DNA of 64,000 nucleotides from Croceibacterium_B sp963811255 (GCA_963811255.1 CAWEQI010000001.1:744001-808000), one strand, 5' to 3'. Numbered from the stretch's first letter, positions 8,898 to 17,854 are shown. Translations and numbers: made by a program. Notes: generated by a model not told the origin, from the sequence alone.

Positions 8898-9827
8898 GTG
8901 CCCGGCCAACAACGTCCACCCGAGTCCGACGGTTCGCCGTCGCTGTTCGATCTCTCGCTCGGCGATCTCAAGCCGGTCTTCACGGATGCCGCGAAGGAAA
9001 GCTTCGAGGACAACCTCGCGCTCGTTTCCGCGGGGGTCGGGTTCTACATCTTCGTCGCCATCGTCCCCCTGCTCGCCGCGGCCGTGATGATCTATGGCCT
9101 CGCCACCGATCCGGCGACGGTGGTCAGGCAAGTGGGGGCGCTGACAACCGTGCTGCCGCATTCGGCGGCCGACCTGATCGGCCAGGCAATGAAGGCGGTT
9201 GTCTCGCAATCGAAGAACAAGTCCGGGCTGGGGCTAGCCATCGCTTTCGGCCTCGCATTGTTCTGGGCGCGCAACGGCGCCGGCGGGATCATCGCCGCGC
9301 TCGGGATGGCCTACGAACGCGAGGACAACCGGGGCATTCTCAAGCTCACCGGCATCGCGCTGCTGCTGACGCTGATCGCCCTCGTCGCCGGCGGGGTGAT
9401 CGTCGGGGCGATCTTCGTGCTGACCTTTCTAGGCTCGTTCGTGCCCGGCGTCGGTTCCGGTTCGGTCTTGCTTTACCACATCGCGACTTACGTCGTGCTC
9501 CTGCTCGCAGGTATGGCCGCCGCGGCAACGCTTTACCGCTACGCGCCGGACGGGGCCGAGCCGCGCTGGCAATGGGTCTCGCCCGGCTCGGTGTTCTGCG
9601 GCGTGTGTTGGGTGCTGCTGACGCTCGGCTTTACCGTCTACATCAACAACTGGGGCAACTACGACGCGACCTACGGTCCGTTGAGCGCGGTCGTCGTCCT
9701 GCTCACCTGGTTGTGGCTCGGCGCGTACGTCCTGCTGTTCGGTGCCGAGCTCAACTGGTCGGCCCGCGAGCGCGCCAGGGAGAGGCCTGAGAGTCCGCAC
9801 CACCCGGAAGAAACTCACATGCATTAA
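8898..9827 (+). CDS. YihY/BrkB family inner-membrane protein
   Basis: A 309-residue polytopic membrane protein of the YihY family (formerly annotated as ribonuclease BN). About six hydrophobic segments are visible, starting with VGFYIFVAIVPLLAAAVMIYG and ending with AVVVLLTWLWLGAYVLLFGAEL, the most conserved family segment. The motif WARNGAGGIIAALGMAYERED is also typical. The molecular function of the family is not settled. A GTG start is used; GAGGG lies very close upstream, so the true start could be a few codons away. It follows fdxA after 45 bases and may be cotranscribed. Confidence 0.88.
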   Translation: MPGQQRPPESDGSPSLFDLSLGDLKPVFTDAAKESFEDNLALVSAGVGFYIFVAIVPLLAAAVMIYGLATDPATVVRQVGALTTVLPHSAADLIGQAMKAVVSQSKNKSGLGLAIAFGLALFWARNGAGGIIAALGMAYEREDNRGILKLTGIALLLTLIALVAGGVIVGAIFVLTFLGSFVPGVGSGSVLLYHIATYVVLLLAGMAAAATLYRYAPDGAEPRWQWVSPGSVFCGVCWVLLTLGFTVYINNWGNYDATYGPLSAVVVLLTWLWLGAYVLLFGAELNWSARERARERPESPHHPEETHMH

Positions 9828-10047
9828 AGCCTTGCAGGGCCCTGCGGCCATGGGGCTGGCAATTTTGTTGCGAATCTGCTACACAATAATCCAACTGCCG
9901 CGGAAAAAATGCCAACCGGCAGCGAACTGGATAAGCAGGAGCCCCCACCCAACGCTTTCGCAACGCAGGACGGGTCGCCCGAACGGGTCGCGCGGCCGTG
10001 CACTTGCTGGCGCTTGGGCTAGTCCTGCCGCAGAAAGGAAATACTTG

Positions 10048-10581
10048 ATGGCTGCGAGTGCGCCCGCTTTCGACGTCGGCGATTATGTCGTTTACCCCAA
10101 GCACGGCGTCGGCCGTGTGATCGAGCTGCAGAAGGAAGAAATCGCCGGCATGCAGCTGGAACTTTACGTGCTGCGCTTTGAAAAGGAGCGGATGACGCTG
10201 CGCGTGCCGGTCAACAAGGTCGAATCGATCGGCATGCGCAAGCTGTCGAGCGACAAGACCCTCAAGGAAGCGATGGAAACGCTCAAGGGCAAGCCGAAGG
10301 TCAAGCGCACCATGTGGTCGCGCCGCGCCCAGGAATACGAGGCCAAGATCAATTCGGGCGACCTGGTGTCGATCGCCGAAGTGACCCGCGACCTGTTCCG
10401 CCCGGAAGACCAGCCCGAGCAGAGCTATTCCGAACGGCAGATCTTCGAAGCCGCCTCGAGCCGCCTCGCGCGCGAGCTGGCGGCGATGGAGAAAACCGAC
10501 GAGCCGACCGCACTCGAGAAGATCCTCGGCGTGCTGCGCAAGCACGCGCCGCAGTATTACGACAACACCGAAGACGCCTGA
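10048..10581 (+). CDS. carD: CarD family transcriptional regulator
   Basis: A 177-residue CarD/CdnL-type protein. The N-terminal RNA-polymerase-interacting domain starts FDVGDYVVYPKHGVGRV, and the helical DNA-binding C-terminal region includes TMWSRRAQEYEAKINSGDL and SERQIFEAASSRLARELA. CarD proteins bind the beta subunit of RNA polymerase and stabilise open promoter complexes, often at rRNA and growth promoters. The ATG at 10048 has AGGAA 7 bases upstream; a longer in-frame extension lacks family similarity. A strong hairpin terminator follows 26 bases after the stop, so carD is likely monocistronic. Confidence 0.93.
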   Translation: MAASAPAFDVGDYVVYPKHGVGRVIELQKEEIAGMQLELYVLRFEKERMTLRVPVNKVESIGMRKLSSDKTLKEAMETLKGKPKVKRTMWSRRAQEYEAKINSGDLVSIAEVTRDLFRPEDQPEQSYSERQIFEAASSRLARELAAMEKTDEPTALEKILGVLRKHAPQYYDNTEDA

Positions 10582-10607
10582 GGTCGCGTCCAACGTAATC
10601 ACCAGCG

Positions 10608-10638
10608 AGGGCCGTCCGGGCAACCGGGCGGCCCTTTT
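10608..10638 (+). terminator. Rho-independent terminator after carD
   Basis: A 12-bp inverted repeat (AGGGCCGTCCGG / CCGGGCGGCCCT, one G-U pair) with a GCAA loop is followed by TTTT. It lies 26 bases after the carD stop and before the DUF2807 genes on the same strand. Confidence 0.9.
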
Positions 10639-10738
10639 CTCGTCGGCCAACGCCTTCAGCCGCTCGACAAACATCATTGAGCCGGTCGCTCCGCTCGTGT
10701 ATTACCACGCTAACACACGTATTGGAGGAGCTCCGCCG

Positions 10739-11503
10739 ATGGGTTTCAAGCACATGCTCAAGGCCGCCGCCCCGGTAGTCGCGCTGGCGATCGCCGGCAG
10801 CCTCGCCGGCTGCAGCGACGCCGACGTCAAGCTCAACGGCAAGCAGGGCGTGCCGCTGTCGGAACTCGATCTGTCCGGCGAGGCGCCGAGCGAGGTGGTC
10901 CTGCTCGGCCCCGACAAGGTCGACATCCGCGACGGCGAGAAGCTCTCTATCAGGGTCGAGGGCAGCGACGAAGCCAGGGAGCGGATGCGCTTCGTGCTCG
11001 ACGACAGCTCGCTCGGCATCCTGCGCGACAGGTCGCACTGGAACGACAGCGGCACGGCGACGGTGATCGTCACCATGCCGGCGCCGTCCAAGCTGACCCT
11101 GGCCGGATCGGGCAAGATGACCGCGGCCTCGGTGTCCGACCGGCCCGAGATCAACGTGCTCGGCTCGGGCGCGCTCGACCTGCCGAGCGTCGCCGCAGCG
11201 AAAATGGAAGTGAACCTCGCCGGCTCGGGCAGCTTGTCGGCGGCCGGCTCGGTCGACAGCCTCGAGCTGAACGTGATGGGCAGCGGCACCGCCAAGATGG
11301 GGGCGCTGAAGGCGGGCAAGGCGAGCATCAATGTCGCCGGGTCGGGCGATGCGACGTTCGCTTCGGACGGCACCGTCGACGCCAACATCATGGGGTCGGG
11401 TAACGTGACCGTCCGCGGGCGCGCACGGTGCCAGGTCAAGACGATGGGCTCGGGCCACCTGGTATGCGAAGACGGCGGCGAGAATGTCGACCAGGCCGCC
11501 TGA
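10739..11503 (+). CDS. DUF2807 (head GIN domain) lipoprotein
   Basis: A 254-residue exported protein. The first 21 residues form a lipoprotein signal with lipobox LAGC, so it is probably anchored in the envelope. The C-terminal half is a series of short strands punctuated by LAGSG, VLGSG, VMGSG, VAGSG and IMGSG about every 20 residues, the pattern of the DUF2807/GIN beta-helical fold. The function of the family is unknown. GGAGGAG lies 8 bases before the ATG, which decides the start. The gene overlaps a second DUF2807 gene by 20 bases. Confidence 0.85.
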   Translation: MGFKHMLKAAAPVVALAIAGSLAGCSDADVKLNGKQGVPLSELDLSGEAPSEVVLLGPDKVDIRDGEKLSIRVEGSDEARERMRFVLDDSSLGILRDRSHWNDSGTATVIVTMPAPSKLTLAGSGKMTAASVSDRPEINVLGSGALDLPSVAAAKMEVNLAGSGSLSAAGSVDSLELNVMGSGTAKMGALKAGKASINVAGSGDATFASDGTVDANIMGSGNVTVRGRARCQVKTMGSGHLVCEDGGENVDQAA

Positions 11504-12170
11504 ACCGCCCGGCCTGCGCCGCCGGAGCGCAAGCGGCACGCGCAAGCTGGTGCTGCTGTGTTCGCTCGGCATTGCCGTCGGCCTCGGCGGCATGATCGCG
11601 ACGGCGCAGGAGGAAGACAGCCCGGCCGCCGTCACCGACGCGAGCGGCCAGCGCACCTACGAAGTGGCGGGTTTCGAACGGATCTCGGCGGTCGGAGCGG
11701 ACCAGGTCGTCGTCTCGGTAGGTCCGCGCTTTGCGGTCCATGGCGCTGGCAATGCCGACACGCTCGACCGCTACCAGGTGACGGCCGACGGCGGCGCGTT
11801 GAAGATCGAGCCGAAGCATGGCGCCTGGTGGGGATGGCCATGGCCGGAGAGAGGCCACGTCACCTTCAAGGTGACGCTGCCGCAGCTTTCGGCAGCCTCG
11901 TTCGTCGGATCGGGCGCCATGACGATCGACAAGGTCAGCGGACGGCAGTTCGCCGCCAATGTGGCCGGATCCGGCAAGATGGAGATCGGGGAACTGGCGG
12001 TCGACGATGCGCGGTTTTCGGTCGCCGGTTCGGGCGATGCCGAACTCACCGTCAACGACGACGCCCAGGTGTCGACGATCGGCAGCGGTGACGTGACAAT
12101 CGGCGGCTCTGCGCATTGCACCGTCTCGACCATCGGCAGCGGGAACGTGACCTGCCCCGATCGAAGCTAG
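11484..12170 (+). CDS. DUF2807 (head GIN domain) exported protein
   Basis: A 228-residue paralogue of the upstream protein. It has an N-terminal hydrophobic export or anchor segment (KLVLLCSLGIAVGLGGMIATA), then the domain start TYEVAGFERISAVGADQVVVSVG that is typical of DUF2807, and GSG-punctuated strands (VGSGAM, VAGSGKM, VAGSGDA, TIGSGDV, TIGSGNV). It has no lipobox. It starts inside the last 20 bases of the preceding gene, so the two are coupled, and a small lipoprotein gene follows 64 bases later. Function is unknown; the paired arrangement suggests both act in the envelope. Confidence 0.85.
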   Translation: MSTRPPEPPGLRRRSASGTRKLVLLCSLGIAVGLGGMIATAQEEDSPAAVTDASGQRTYEVAGFERISAVGADQVVVSVGPRFAVHGAGNADTLDRYQVTADGGALKIEPKHGAWWGWPWPERGHVTFKVTLPQLSAASFVGSGAMTIDKVSGRQFAANVAGSGKMEIGELAVDDARFSVAGSGDAELTVNDDAQVSTIGSGDVTIGGSAHCTVSTIGSGNVTCPDRS

Positions 12171-12234
12171 CGGCAGGCCAGTTCACCGGCAGGCAATCTC
12201 CCGTTACCTATCCGCCGGGCGAGGAGGACCGCGG

Positions 12235-12564
12235 ATGCGAAGCTATCTTTGGCCGATCATCGCCGGGGCGACGCTCGCGTTGCCGGGGTGCGTCGCCAGG
12301 ACGGCGTGGGATGTCGCCACCGCGCCGGTGAAGGTCGCCAGCAAGGGCGTCGATCTCGCCACCACCAGCCAGTCCGAAGCCGATCGCAACCGCGGCCGCG
12401 AGCTGCGCAAGCGGGAAGAAAAGCTCGGCAAGCTCGAGCGCGAGTATGCCAAACAGACCAAAGCCTGCGTCAACGGCGACGAGCGAGGCTGCCGGGCGGC
12501 GCCGCGAACCTATGCCGAAATCCAGGTGCTGCAACCGACCGTGCCGGCGGAGCCCGACCGCTAG
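12235..12564 (+). CDS. Small lipoprotein with charged coiled region
   Basis: A 109-residue protein with a lipoprotein signal ending in ALPGC at about residue 19, a short linker and a strongly charged helix (residues 48-75, RGRELRKREEKLGKLEREYAK) likely to be coiled coil. The C terminus contains two cysteines (ACVNGDERGC) that may form a disulfide. GAGGAGG precedes the ATG by about 7 bases. It is probably cotranscribed with the two DUF2807 genes. No family is recognised. The stop overlaps the convergent threonylcarbamoyl-AMP synthase gene by 4 bases. Confidence 0.75.
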   Translation: MRSYLWPIIAGATLALPGCVARTAWDVATAPVKVASKGVDLATTSQSEADRNRGRELRKREEKLGKLEREYAKQTKACVNGDERGCRAAPRTYAEIQVLQPTVPAEPDR

Positions 12565-13481
12565 GCGGCGGCGCGGCGCAGGCGGTCGCTGATCGCCGCG
12601 CCGAGGCCTTGGTCCGGGATCGGCGCGACGGCGATCCGCGCACGGCCAGACCGAGCCGCCTCGTGCAGGCAAGCATAGAGCCGCGCCGCCGCCTCGGCGA
12701 GATCGCCGCTCGGCGAAAGCGAGCAATCGCCACTGATGCCGCCGAAGCCGATCAGGAATTCGTCTGCCTCCGCCGTCGTCGCGCCGAGCCGGATCGGCTT
12801 GCCCGGAGAATAGTGACGCGCGAGCTGGCCGGGCGCGTCGATGCGGCCGGATTCGACCGGCATGGCGTCGCCCAACAGCGCCGCCACGGCGGATTCGGCG
12901 ATAGGACCGGGACGGAGCAACTGCCAACCGCCCTCGCGCAAGGCGACGATGGTCAATTCGAGGCCGCGCTCGCAAGCGCCGCCGTCGAGCACCGGGGGCG
13001 CCTCCTCTCCGAAGGAGGCCAGCACATGCGCCGCCGTGGTCGGGCTGATGCCCCCGCTGCGGTTGGCCGAAGGCGCGGCGAGCGGCACTCCGGCCTTGGC
13101 CAGCACCGCCTGCATGAGCGGATGCGCCGGCTGGCGCACGGCGATGGTCGGCAGGCCGGCGGTGACCGCCGGCGCGACCGGAGCCCTTTCGCGCAACGGC
13201 AGCACCAGCGTCAGGGGGCCGGGCCAGAAGCGCTCGGCCAGGAGGCGTGCGCGGTCGTCGAACAGCGCCAGCCGTTCGGCTTGCGCGCGGCTCGCGACGT
13301 GGACGATCAGCGGATTGAAGTCCGGCCGCCCCTTGGCGCGGTAGATGGCCGCGATCGCCGCCTCGCTGTCGGCCCGTGCGGCGAGGCCGTAGACCGTCTC
13401 CGTCGGCAGGGCGACGAGGCCGCCATCGCGCAGGATCTCGGCGGCACGGGCAATTCCGGCATCATAGGCAGCCAGCATCAT
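12561..13481 (-). CDS. L-threonylcarbamoyladenylate synthase (Sua5/YwlC/TsaC)
   Basis: This enzyme makes threonylcarbamoyl-AMP from threonine, bicarbonate and ATP, the first step of t6A37 tRNA modification. The 306-residue protein has the YrdC core with LPTETVYGLAARA, KGRPDFNPLIVHV and the APSANRSGGISPT nucleotide-binding segment. Length and a C-terminal extension after residue 200 (RHYSPGKPIRLG onward) identify the longer Sua5 form rather than the short TsaC. Two ATG codons in tandem (13481 and 13478) can serve as start. It is the first gene of a leftward pair facing the DUF2807 unit tail-to-tail. Confidence 0.92.
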   Translation of the reverse strand: MMLAAYDAGIARAAEILRDGGLVALPTETVYGLAARADSEAAIAAIYRAKGRPDFNPLIVHVASRAQAERLALFDDRARLLAERFWPGPLTLVLPLRERAPVAPAVTAGLPTIAVRQPAHPLMQAVLAKAGVPLAAPSANRSGGISPTTAAHVLASFGEEAPPVLDGGACERGLELTIVALREGGWQLLRPGPIAESAVAALLGDAMPVESGRIDAPGQLARHYSPGKPIRLGATTAEADEFLIGFGGISGDCSLSPSGDLAEAAARLYACLHEAARSGRARIAVAPIPDQGLGAAISDRLRRAAA

Positions 13482-13514
13482 CGCCAGCGCGCTACACGCG
13501 CCGGCGCCCAGACG

Positions 13515-14891
13515 CTATCCTTGCGGCGCTCCCGGCACATGGAAGCTGGCCGGATCGGGCGGGGTAATCGGCACTTCCTGAGGCTTCGGCACCTGCGGCA
13601 GCCATGCGTACGGGATGCGATAGGCGCGATAGACGGCGTTCGAATGCCGCGGCCCCTCGCCCGGAGGCGCCAGGTATTCCCAGACGATCCGCTTGTCGGG
13701 CGTGACTTCGAACACCCGCCCGGTGGCGCCTTCGTCGATCAGTGTATTGCCGTTGGGCAGGCGCTGGGCCGAGCCGATGTTGAAGCTGTAGAAGCCGGGC
13801 GCGGCGTACGACCACACCAGCTTCATCGCCACCGGATCGATCTCCAGCACGCGCGACCCCGCGCGCTGATAGATCGAATTGCCCGTCGGCGAGACCGGAC
13901 TAGGATCGCCGTAGCCGCTCCACCCGCCGTTATCGAACAGCAGCAGGTCGCCCGCTCCGGGAAGCCCTTCGGGAATCATCGTCACGTCGTGCTGACCAAT
14001 GATCTGTCCGAGCGCCCGCCCTGCCGCTGAGGCTGTCGAATCCGGCCCCAGCTGCCAGACGATCTTGCCGTCTCTTGCGACGATCGCGATCACGCTCGCC
14101 GCGCGGCTGGAGATGATGACGTTGCGGGGATCGAACCGCTTGTCGCCGGCGTCGAACCACTTGTTCGGCCCGACATAGGCGGCCGAGTTCATATGGAACC
14201 AGTCGTAACCGGGCCGTGTGCCGTTGCGCCTGATCGCCGCCCGCGCCGCCGGCGTGAAGCCGAATTCGTCGATGTGGTCGCCGACGCGCCACTGCCAGGT
14301 GACGGTGCCGTCGGGAGCGAGCTCGATGAGCTTGTCGTCGTCGAGAGGCACCTTGGCGATTGCCGGATCGGTATGGGCCGAATGGGTCAGCAGCAGCTTC
14401 GTCGAACCGGCCAGCTTGGGCGAGAACAGCGGCGAGTAGGCGCCGCCGGGAAAGCTGCTGAACTGCCAATCGTGATGCTGGCGGGCGCTCCACACCGGCT
14501 TGCCGCCCAAATCCACCTTCTCGGCATGGTCGAAGCGCCACAGCTCGTTGCCGGCGAAATCCTCGGCGACCAGCGCATCGTTTTCCAGGTGCCCTGCCAG
14601 GTTGCCTTGCGAGGCGACCACCACCCCGCCGGGGAGCACACGCGCCGGGCCGCCGGCGGAAACGTCGAAAGCGCCCCACCGCTTGACCACGCGGCCATCC
14701 ATGTCGAGCACGATCACCGCCCGCGTGCCGAGTGGCGACAGGACGGTGAAGCCGTTCCACGCCTTGTCGGGCTGATAGATCGTCGTGCCGGTTGGATAGA
14801 CGCTCGGCGCCGCCGCCATCGGCCCTGCCGCCAACACCGCCACGGTCGCCGCCACGCCGGTCAGACAGCGCCGAGTCCATCCGTGCCTCAT
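13515..14891 (-). CDS. Arylsulfotransferase (ASST)-like exported protein
   Basis: A 458-residue secreted protein with an N-terminal signal (LTGVAATVAVLAAGPMAAA) and a beta-propeller of arylsulfotransferase type. Signature-like segments are ARQHHDWQ, GQHDVTMIP with LLLFDNGGWSGY, and SAQRLPNGNTLIDEGATGRVFEV. ASST enzymes move sulfate between phenolic compounds through an active-site histidine; whether this member is active is not known. The ATG at 14891 is chosen because GGGAGGG lies 7 bases upstream and the signal peptide begins there. It is divergent from the DUF815 ATPase gene, with 76 bases between. Confidence 0.8.
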   Translation of the reverse strand: MRHGWTRRCLTGVAATVAVLAAGPMAAAPSVYPTGTTIYQPDKAWNGFTVLSPLGTRAVIVLDMDGRVVKRWGAFDVSAGGPARVLPGGVVVASQGNLAGHLENDALVAEDFAGNELWRFDHAEKVDLGGKPVWSARQHHDWQFSSFPGGAYSPLFSPKLAGSTKLLLTHSAHTDPAIAKVPLDDDKLIELAPDGTVTWQWRVGDHIDEFGFTPAARAAIRRNGTRPGYDWFHMNSAAYVGPNKWFDAGDKRFDPRNVIISSRAASVIAIVARDGKIVWQLGPDSTASAAGRALGQIIGQHDVTMIPEGLPGAGDLLLFDNGGWSGYGDPSPVSPTGNSIYQRAGSRVLEIDPVAMKLVWSYAAPGFYSFNIGSAQRLPNGNTLIDEGATGRVFEVTPDKRIVWEYLAPPGEGPRHSNAVYRAYRIPYAWLPQVPKPQEVPITPPDPASFHVPGAPQG

Positions 14892-14967
14892 CGTCTTTCC
14901 CTCCCAGCCCGGTGCCGCTTGTAAGGCAAAGCTTGACGCGGGCAAGGCCGCCGGCGAGGCACCGGCG

Positions 14968-15795
14968 ATGGTCGACCCGAACGATCCGCTAAGCCGAATC
15001 GCCGATGCCCTGCAGCGGCTCGCGCCCGAGCCGCAAGCCGAAGCCGATTGGCTCGGCGCATCGGCGTATCTCTGGACCGGTCGGGAGGCGCGGCCGATCG
15101 CGCGAATCGAGGCGCCGCCGCTGGCGCTGCTCAAGGGCATCGACCGGCAGAAGGCGACCGTCTGCGAGAACGTCGCCCGGCTGGCCGCAGGCCAAGCGGC
15201 GCACGACATGCTGCTGTGGGGCGCGCGCGGGATGGGAAAATCGGCGCTGGTCCGCGCGGCGGTGCTGGCGGCGCAGGAGCGGAATCCGCGATCGCTGGCG
15301 CTGCTTCAGGCGGGAACCGATTCGCTCGACACGCTGCCCGCACTGTTTGCGGAGCTTGGCGGAGCGGAACGCAATTTCCTGGTCTACATCGACGATCTCG
15401 GGTTCGCCGACGACGACACTCACGGTCCGCGGCACTTGCGCAGCTGGCTCGAGGGCGGGATCGAGGCACGGCCGGCGAATGTGCGCCTCGCGGTCACCTC
15501 GAACCGGCGCGTGATCGTCCCGCGGCAGACGTCCGAGCAAGACGATCCGCTCAATCCGCGCGACGCGGTCGACGACCGGCTGGCGCTGGCCGACCGCTTC
15601 GGCCTGGCGCTCGGCTTCCACGCCTGCTCGCAGGACGAATACCTCGACATCGTCCGCGGCTACGCCGCCGAGCATGGCCTCGCGTGGGACGAAGCCGACG
15701 CGCTGGAGTGGGCCAAGCGACGCGGCGCCCGCTCCGGCCGCGTGGCCTGGCACTACATCGTGGACCTGGCGGGTCGCGCGGGCAAGCGGATCTAG
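14968..15795 (+). CDS. DUF815 family ATP-binding protein
   Basis: A 275-residue AAA-like ATPase of the DUF815 family. The Walker A motif is LWGARGMGKSALV (about residues 83-95) and the Walker B motif is FLVYIDDLGF. An arginine-rich sensor region (TSNRRVIVPR) and a helical C-terminal lid (RGARSGRVAWHYIVDLAGR) follow. The cellular role of DUF815 ATPases is unknown. The start is ATG at 14968. It ends 4 bases before the convergent sorbosone-dehydrogenase-like gene. Confidence 0.9.
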   Translation: MVDPNDPLSRIADALQRLAPEPQAEADWLGASAYLWTGREARPIARIEAPPLALLKGIDRQKATVCENVARLAAGQAAHDMLLWGARGMGKSALVRAAVLAAQERNPRSLALLQAGTDSLDTLPALFAELGGAERNFLVYIDDLGFADDDTHGPRHLRSWLEGGIEARPANVRLAVTSNRRVIVPRQTSEQDDPLNPRDAVDDRLALADRFGLALGFHACSQDEYLDIVRGYAAEHGLAWDEADALEWAKRRGARSGRVAWHYIVDLAGRAGKRI

Positions 15796-15799
15796 GCGC

Positions 15800-17308
15800 T
15801 TACTGTCCGGCCGGGGTGTTCTTGGTCGACAGCCCGCCCGACTGCAGCAGCGCGCCCGGTTGGAGATCGGGCGGCGGGTGCTTGAACGCGTCGGCCGGAT
15901 TGCCGGTGAGTTCGCGCTGCGGCGGCAGGCTCTCGCCGGTGTCCGGCTGCGGCGCCGCAGCGGGCTTGGCGCCGGGAGCGGTGACTCGCCAGACGATGCC
16001 TGCGGTGTCGTCGCTGACCAGTAACGCCCCGGTCTTGTCCCAGGCGACCCAGGTCGGGCGCCCATGGGTTTTGCCGTCGCCGTCGAGAAAGCTCTTGAGC
16101 ACCGTCACTGGCTTGCCGGTCGGGTTGCCGAGCTTGTCGAACGGGACATAGACGACGTCATAGCCCGACGGCGGCTTGCGATCCCACGAGCCGTGGCGGG
16201 CGATGAACGCGCCATGCGCGAACGCGTCGCCCATGATGGTCCCGCCCTGGGTGAACGCCAGCCCGAGCGCGGCGGTGTGCGGGCCGAGCGCGTATTCGGG
16301 CCGGCGGGTGTACGAGTCCAGGAACTCGGGCATCGGCGCCTTCACGCGCTGGTCGACCTTGTCGCCCCAATAGAGCCACGGCCAGCCGTACTGCACACCG
16401 ATCGGGACGTTGGTCAGGTAATCGGGCGGCAGGTCCGAGCCGAGCTGGTCGCGCTCGTTGACCGTGGTCCACAGCTCCTGGCTCCACGGGTTCCACGCCA
16501 GTCCGTTGGGGTTGCGCATGCCGGCGCCGTACATCCGGTGGCTCCCGGTCTTGAGGTCGATCTCGTAAATCGCCGCGCGGCCCTGCTCCTTGTCCATTCC
16601 GCCTTCGCCGATGTTCGAGGCCGAACCAACCGTGACATAGAGCTCCGCGTTGTCCGGACTGAGCAGCAGATTGCGCATCCAGTGGTTGCCGCCGGCGGGC
16701 AGGTCCATGATCTTGGTCGGCGTGCCCGCCAGGGTCGTATCGCCCGGCTTGTAGTCGTAGCGGAGCACCGCGTCGGTGTCGGCGACGTAGAGCTTGCCGT
16801 CGGCCCAGGCGATGCCGCCGGGCGAATTGAGGTCGCTGCGCAGCACCGCCGTGGTCTCGGCCACGCCGTCGCCGTTGGCATCGCGCAGCAGCACCAGCTT
16901 GTTGGGCGAGGGCACGTCGGCTCCGGCCTTGCGGAACAGGAACCCGGCGACGAGGTTGGTCAGCCAGCCGCCGGCGACGATCCGCTCGGGCGCGTTGCCT
17001 TCTGAGACCAGGATATCGCCGTTGGGCATCGTGTAGATGATCCGCGGATGCTGCAGCCCGCTGGCGAAGCGCGTCACCTTCAGTCCCGGGGCGGCGGCAG
17101 GAACTTCGTTGGCTCCCCATCCAACCGGCGTCGCGACATCGACCGTGGGGATAGTTTCCGGATCGGGATCGTCGAGCTTGGGGTCGGTCCCCGAGACGTC
17201 GGCGACGGAGAATTCAGCATAATCGCCACGCAGCGCCCACCAGGCGCCGACGGCGAGGACGAGGATCAGCACCGCCAGCGTGATGCCGATTTTCTTGAGA
17301 ATGGCCAT
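15800..17308 (-). CDS. Sorbosone/glucose dehydrogenase-like PQQ beta-propeller protein
   Basis: A 502-residue protein with one N-terminal membrane helix (ITLAVLILVLAVGAWWAL) and a periplasmic beta-propeller of the soluble PQQ glucose dehydrogenase/sorbosone dehydrogenase family (GLQHPRIIYTMPNGDILVSE, GGIAWADGKLYVADTD, GMRNPNGLAWNP, HGSWDRKPPSGYDVV, FLDGDGKTHGRPTWVAWD). It probably oxidises a sugar or alcohol in the periplasm with PQQ. No PQQ biosynthesis gene is visible in the window. The C terminus has a proline-rich tail after about residue 440. The ATG at 17308 is chosen because the membrane anchor starts there. Confidence 0.85.
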   Translation of the reverse strand: MAILKKIGITLAVLILVLAVGAWWALRGDYAEFSVADVSGTDPKLDDPDPETIPTVDVATPVGWGANEVPAAAPGLKVTRFASGLQHPRIIYTMPNGDILVSEGNAPERIVAGGWLTNLVAGFLFRKAGADVPSPNKLVLLRDANGDGVAETTAVLRSDLNSPGGIAWADGKLYVADTDAVLRYDYKPGDTTLAGTPTKIMDLPAGGNHWMRNLLLSPDNAELYVTVGSASNIGEGGMDKEQGRAAIYEIDLKTGSHRMYGAGMRNPNGLAWNPWSQELWTTVNERDQLGSDLPPDYLTNVPIGVQYGWPWLYWGDKVDQRVKAPMPEFLDSYTRRPEYALGPHTAALGLAFTQGGTIMGDAFAHGAFIARHGSWDRKPPSGYDVVYVPFDKLGNPTGKPVTVLKSFLDGDGKTHGRPTWVAWDKTGALLVSDDTAGIVWRVTAPGAKPAAAPQPDTGESLPPQRELTGNPADAFKHPPPDLQPGALLQSGGLSTKNTPAGQ

Positions 17309-17371
17309 GCGGGCTGGATAGGCGAGGCGCGCGCTTGCGGCAATGGCGCGCGCCGCGTAGCGCATCGGCCG

Positions 17372-17854
17372 ATGCACGCCTTCACCGTCGATCCCGACCA
17401 GCCCAAGCCGGAGTTCTACCGCGACCTCGTCGACGCGGCCGATGCGCTGACCGCGGGCGAGAGCGACGGCATCGCCAACATGGCCAACATCGCCGCGCTG
17501 CTGTGGCAGCTGGTGCCCGGGCTCAACTGGGCCGGGTTTTATCGCGCGGTCGGCGGAGAGCTGGTGCTGGGACCGTTCTGCGGCAAGCCGGCGTGCATCC
17601 GCATCCCGTTCGGGCAGGGAGTCTGCGGCACGGCCGCGGCCACTGGCGAGAGCCAGCTGGTCGCCGACGTCCAGGCCTTTCCCGGCCATATCGCCTGCGA
17701 CGCCGACAGCCGCTCGGAACTGGTCGTGCCGGTGCGGCGCGACGGCGGGGTGGTCGCGGTGATCGACCTCGACGCGCCGCGGCAAGGGCGATTCGACGCC
17801 GACGATCAGGCCGGGATCGAACGCCTCGCGCAAAGACTCGCCGATCGTCTGTGA
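17372..17854 (+). CDS. msrC: Free methionine-(R)-sulfoxide reductase (GAF domain)
   Basis: A 160-residue GAF-domain enzyme that reduces free methionine-R-sulfoxide. The family cysteines are seen in GPFCGKPACIRIPFGQGVCGTAA (about residues 68-90), with the catalytic Cys in GVCG and two resolving cysteines upstream. SRSELVVPV and AVIDLDAP are the conserved C-terminal strands. It is a cytoplasmic oxidative-stress enzyme. It is divergent from the PQQ dehydrogenase-like gene, with a 63-base gap that must hold both promoters. Confidence 0.92.
   Translation: MHAFTVDPDQPKPEFYRDLVDAADALTAGESDGIANMANIAALLWQLVPGLNWAGFYRAVGGELVLGPFCGKPACIRIPFGQGVCGTAAATGESQLVADVQAFPGHIACDADSRSELVVPVRRDGGVVAVIDLDAPRQGRFDADDQAGIERLAQRLADRL

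Noticed and set aside
8424..9209. Long minus-strand open frame opposite fdxA and the YihY gene
   Set aside because: High-GC DNA keeps opposite frames open; both plus-strand genes have clear family motifs, and the antisense product is arginine/glycine-rich with no motif.
9828..10047. Promoter of carD in the 220-base gap, and a GCAGGGCCCTGC palindrome at 9835-9846
   Set aside because: Several partial -35 and -10 look-alikes occur but none with correct spacing; the palindrome has no T-run to be a terminator, so no site is called.
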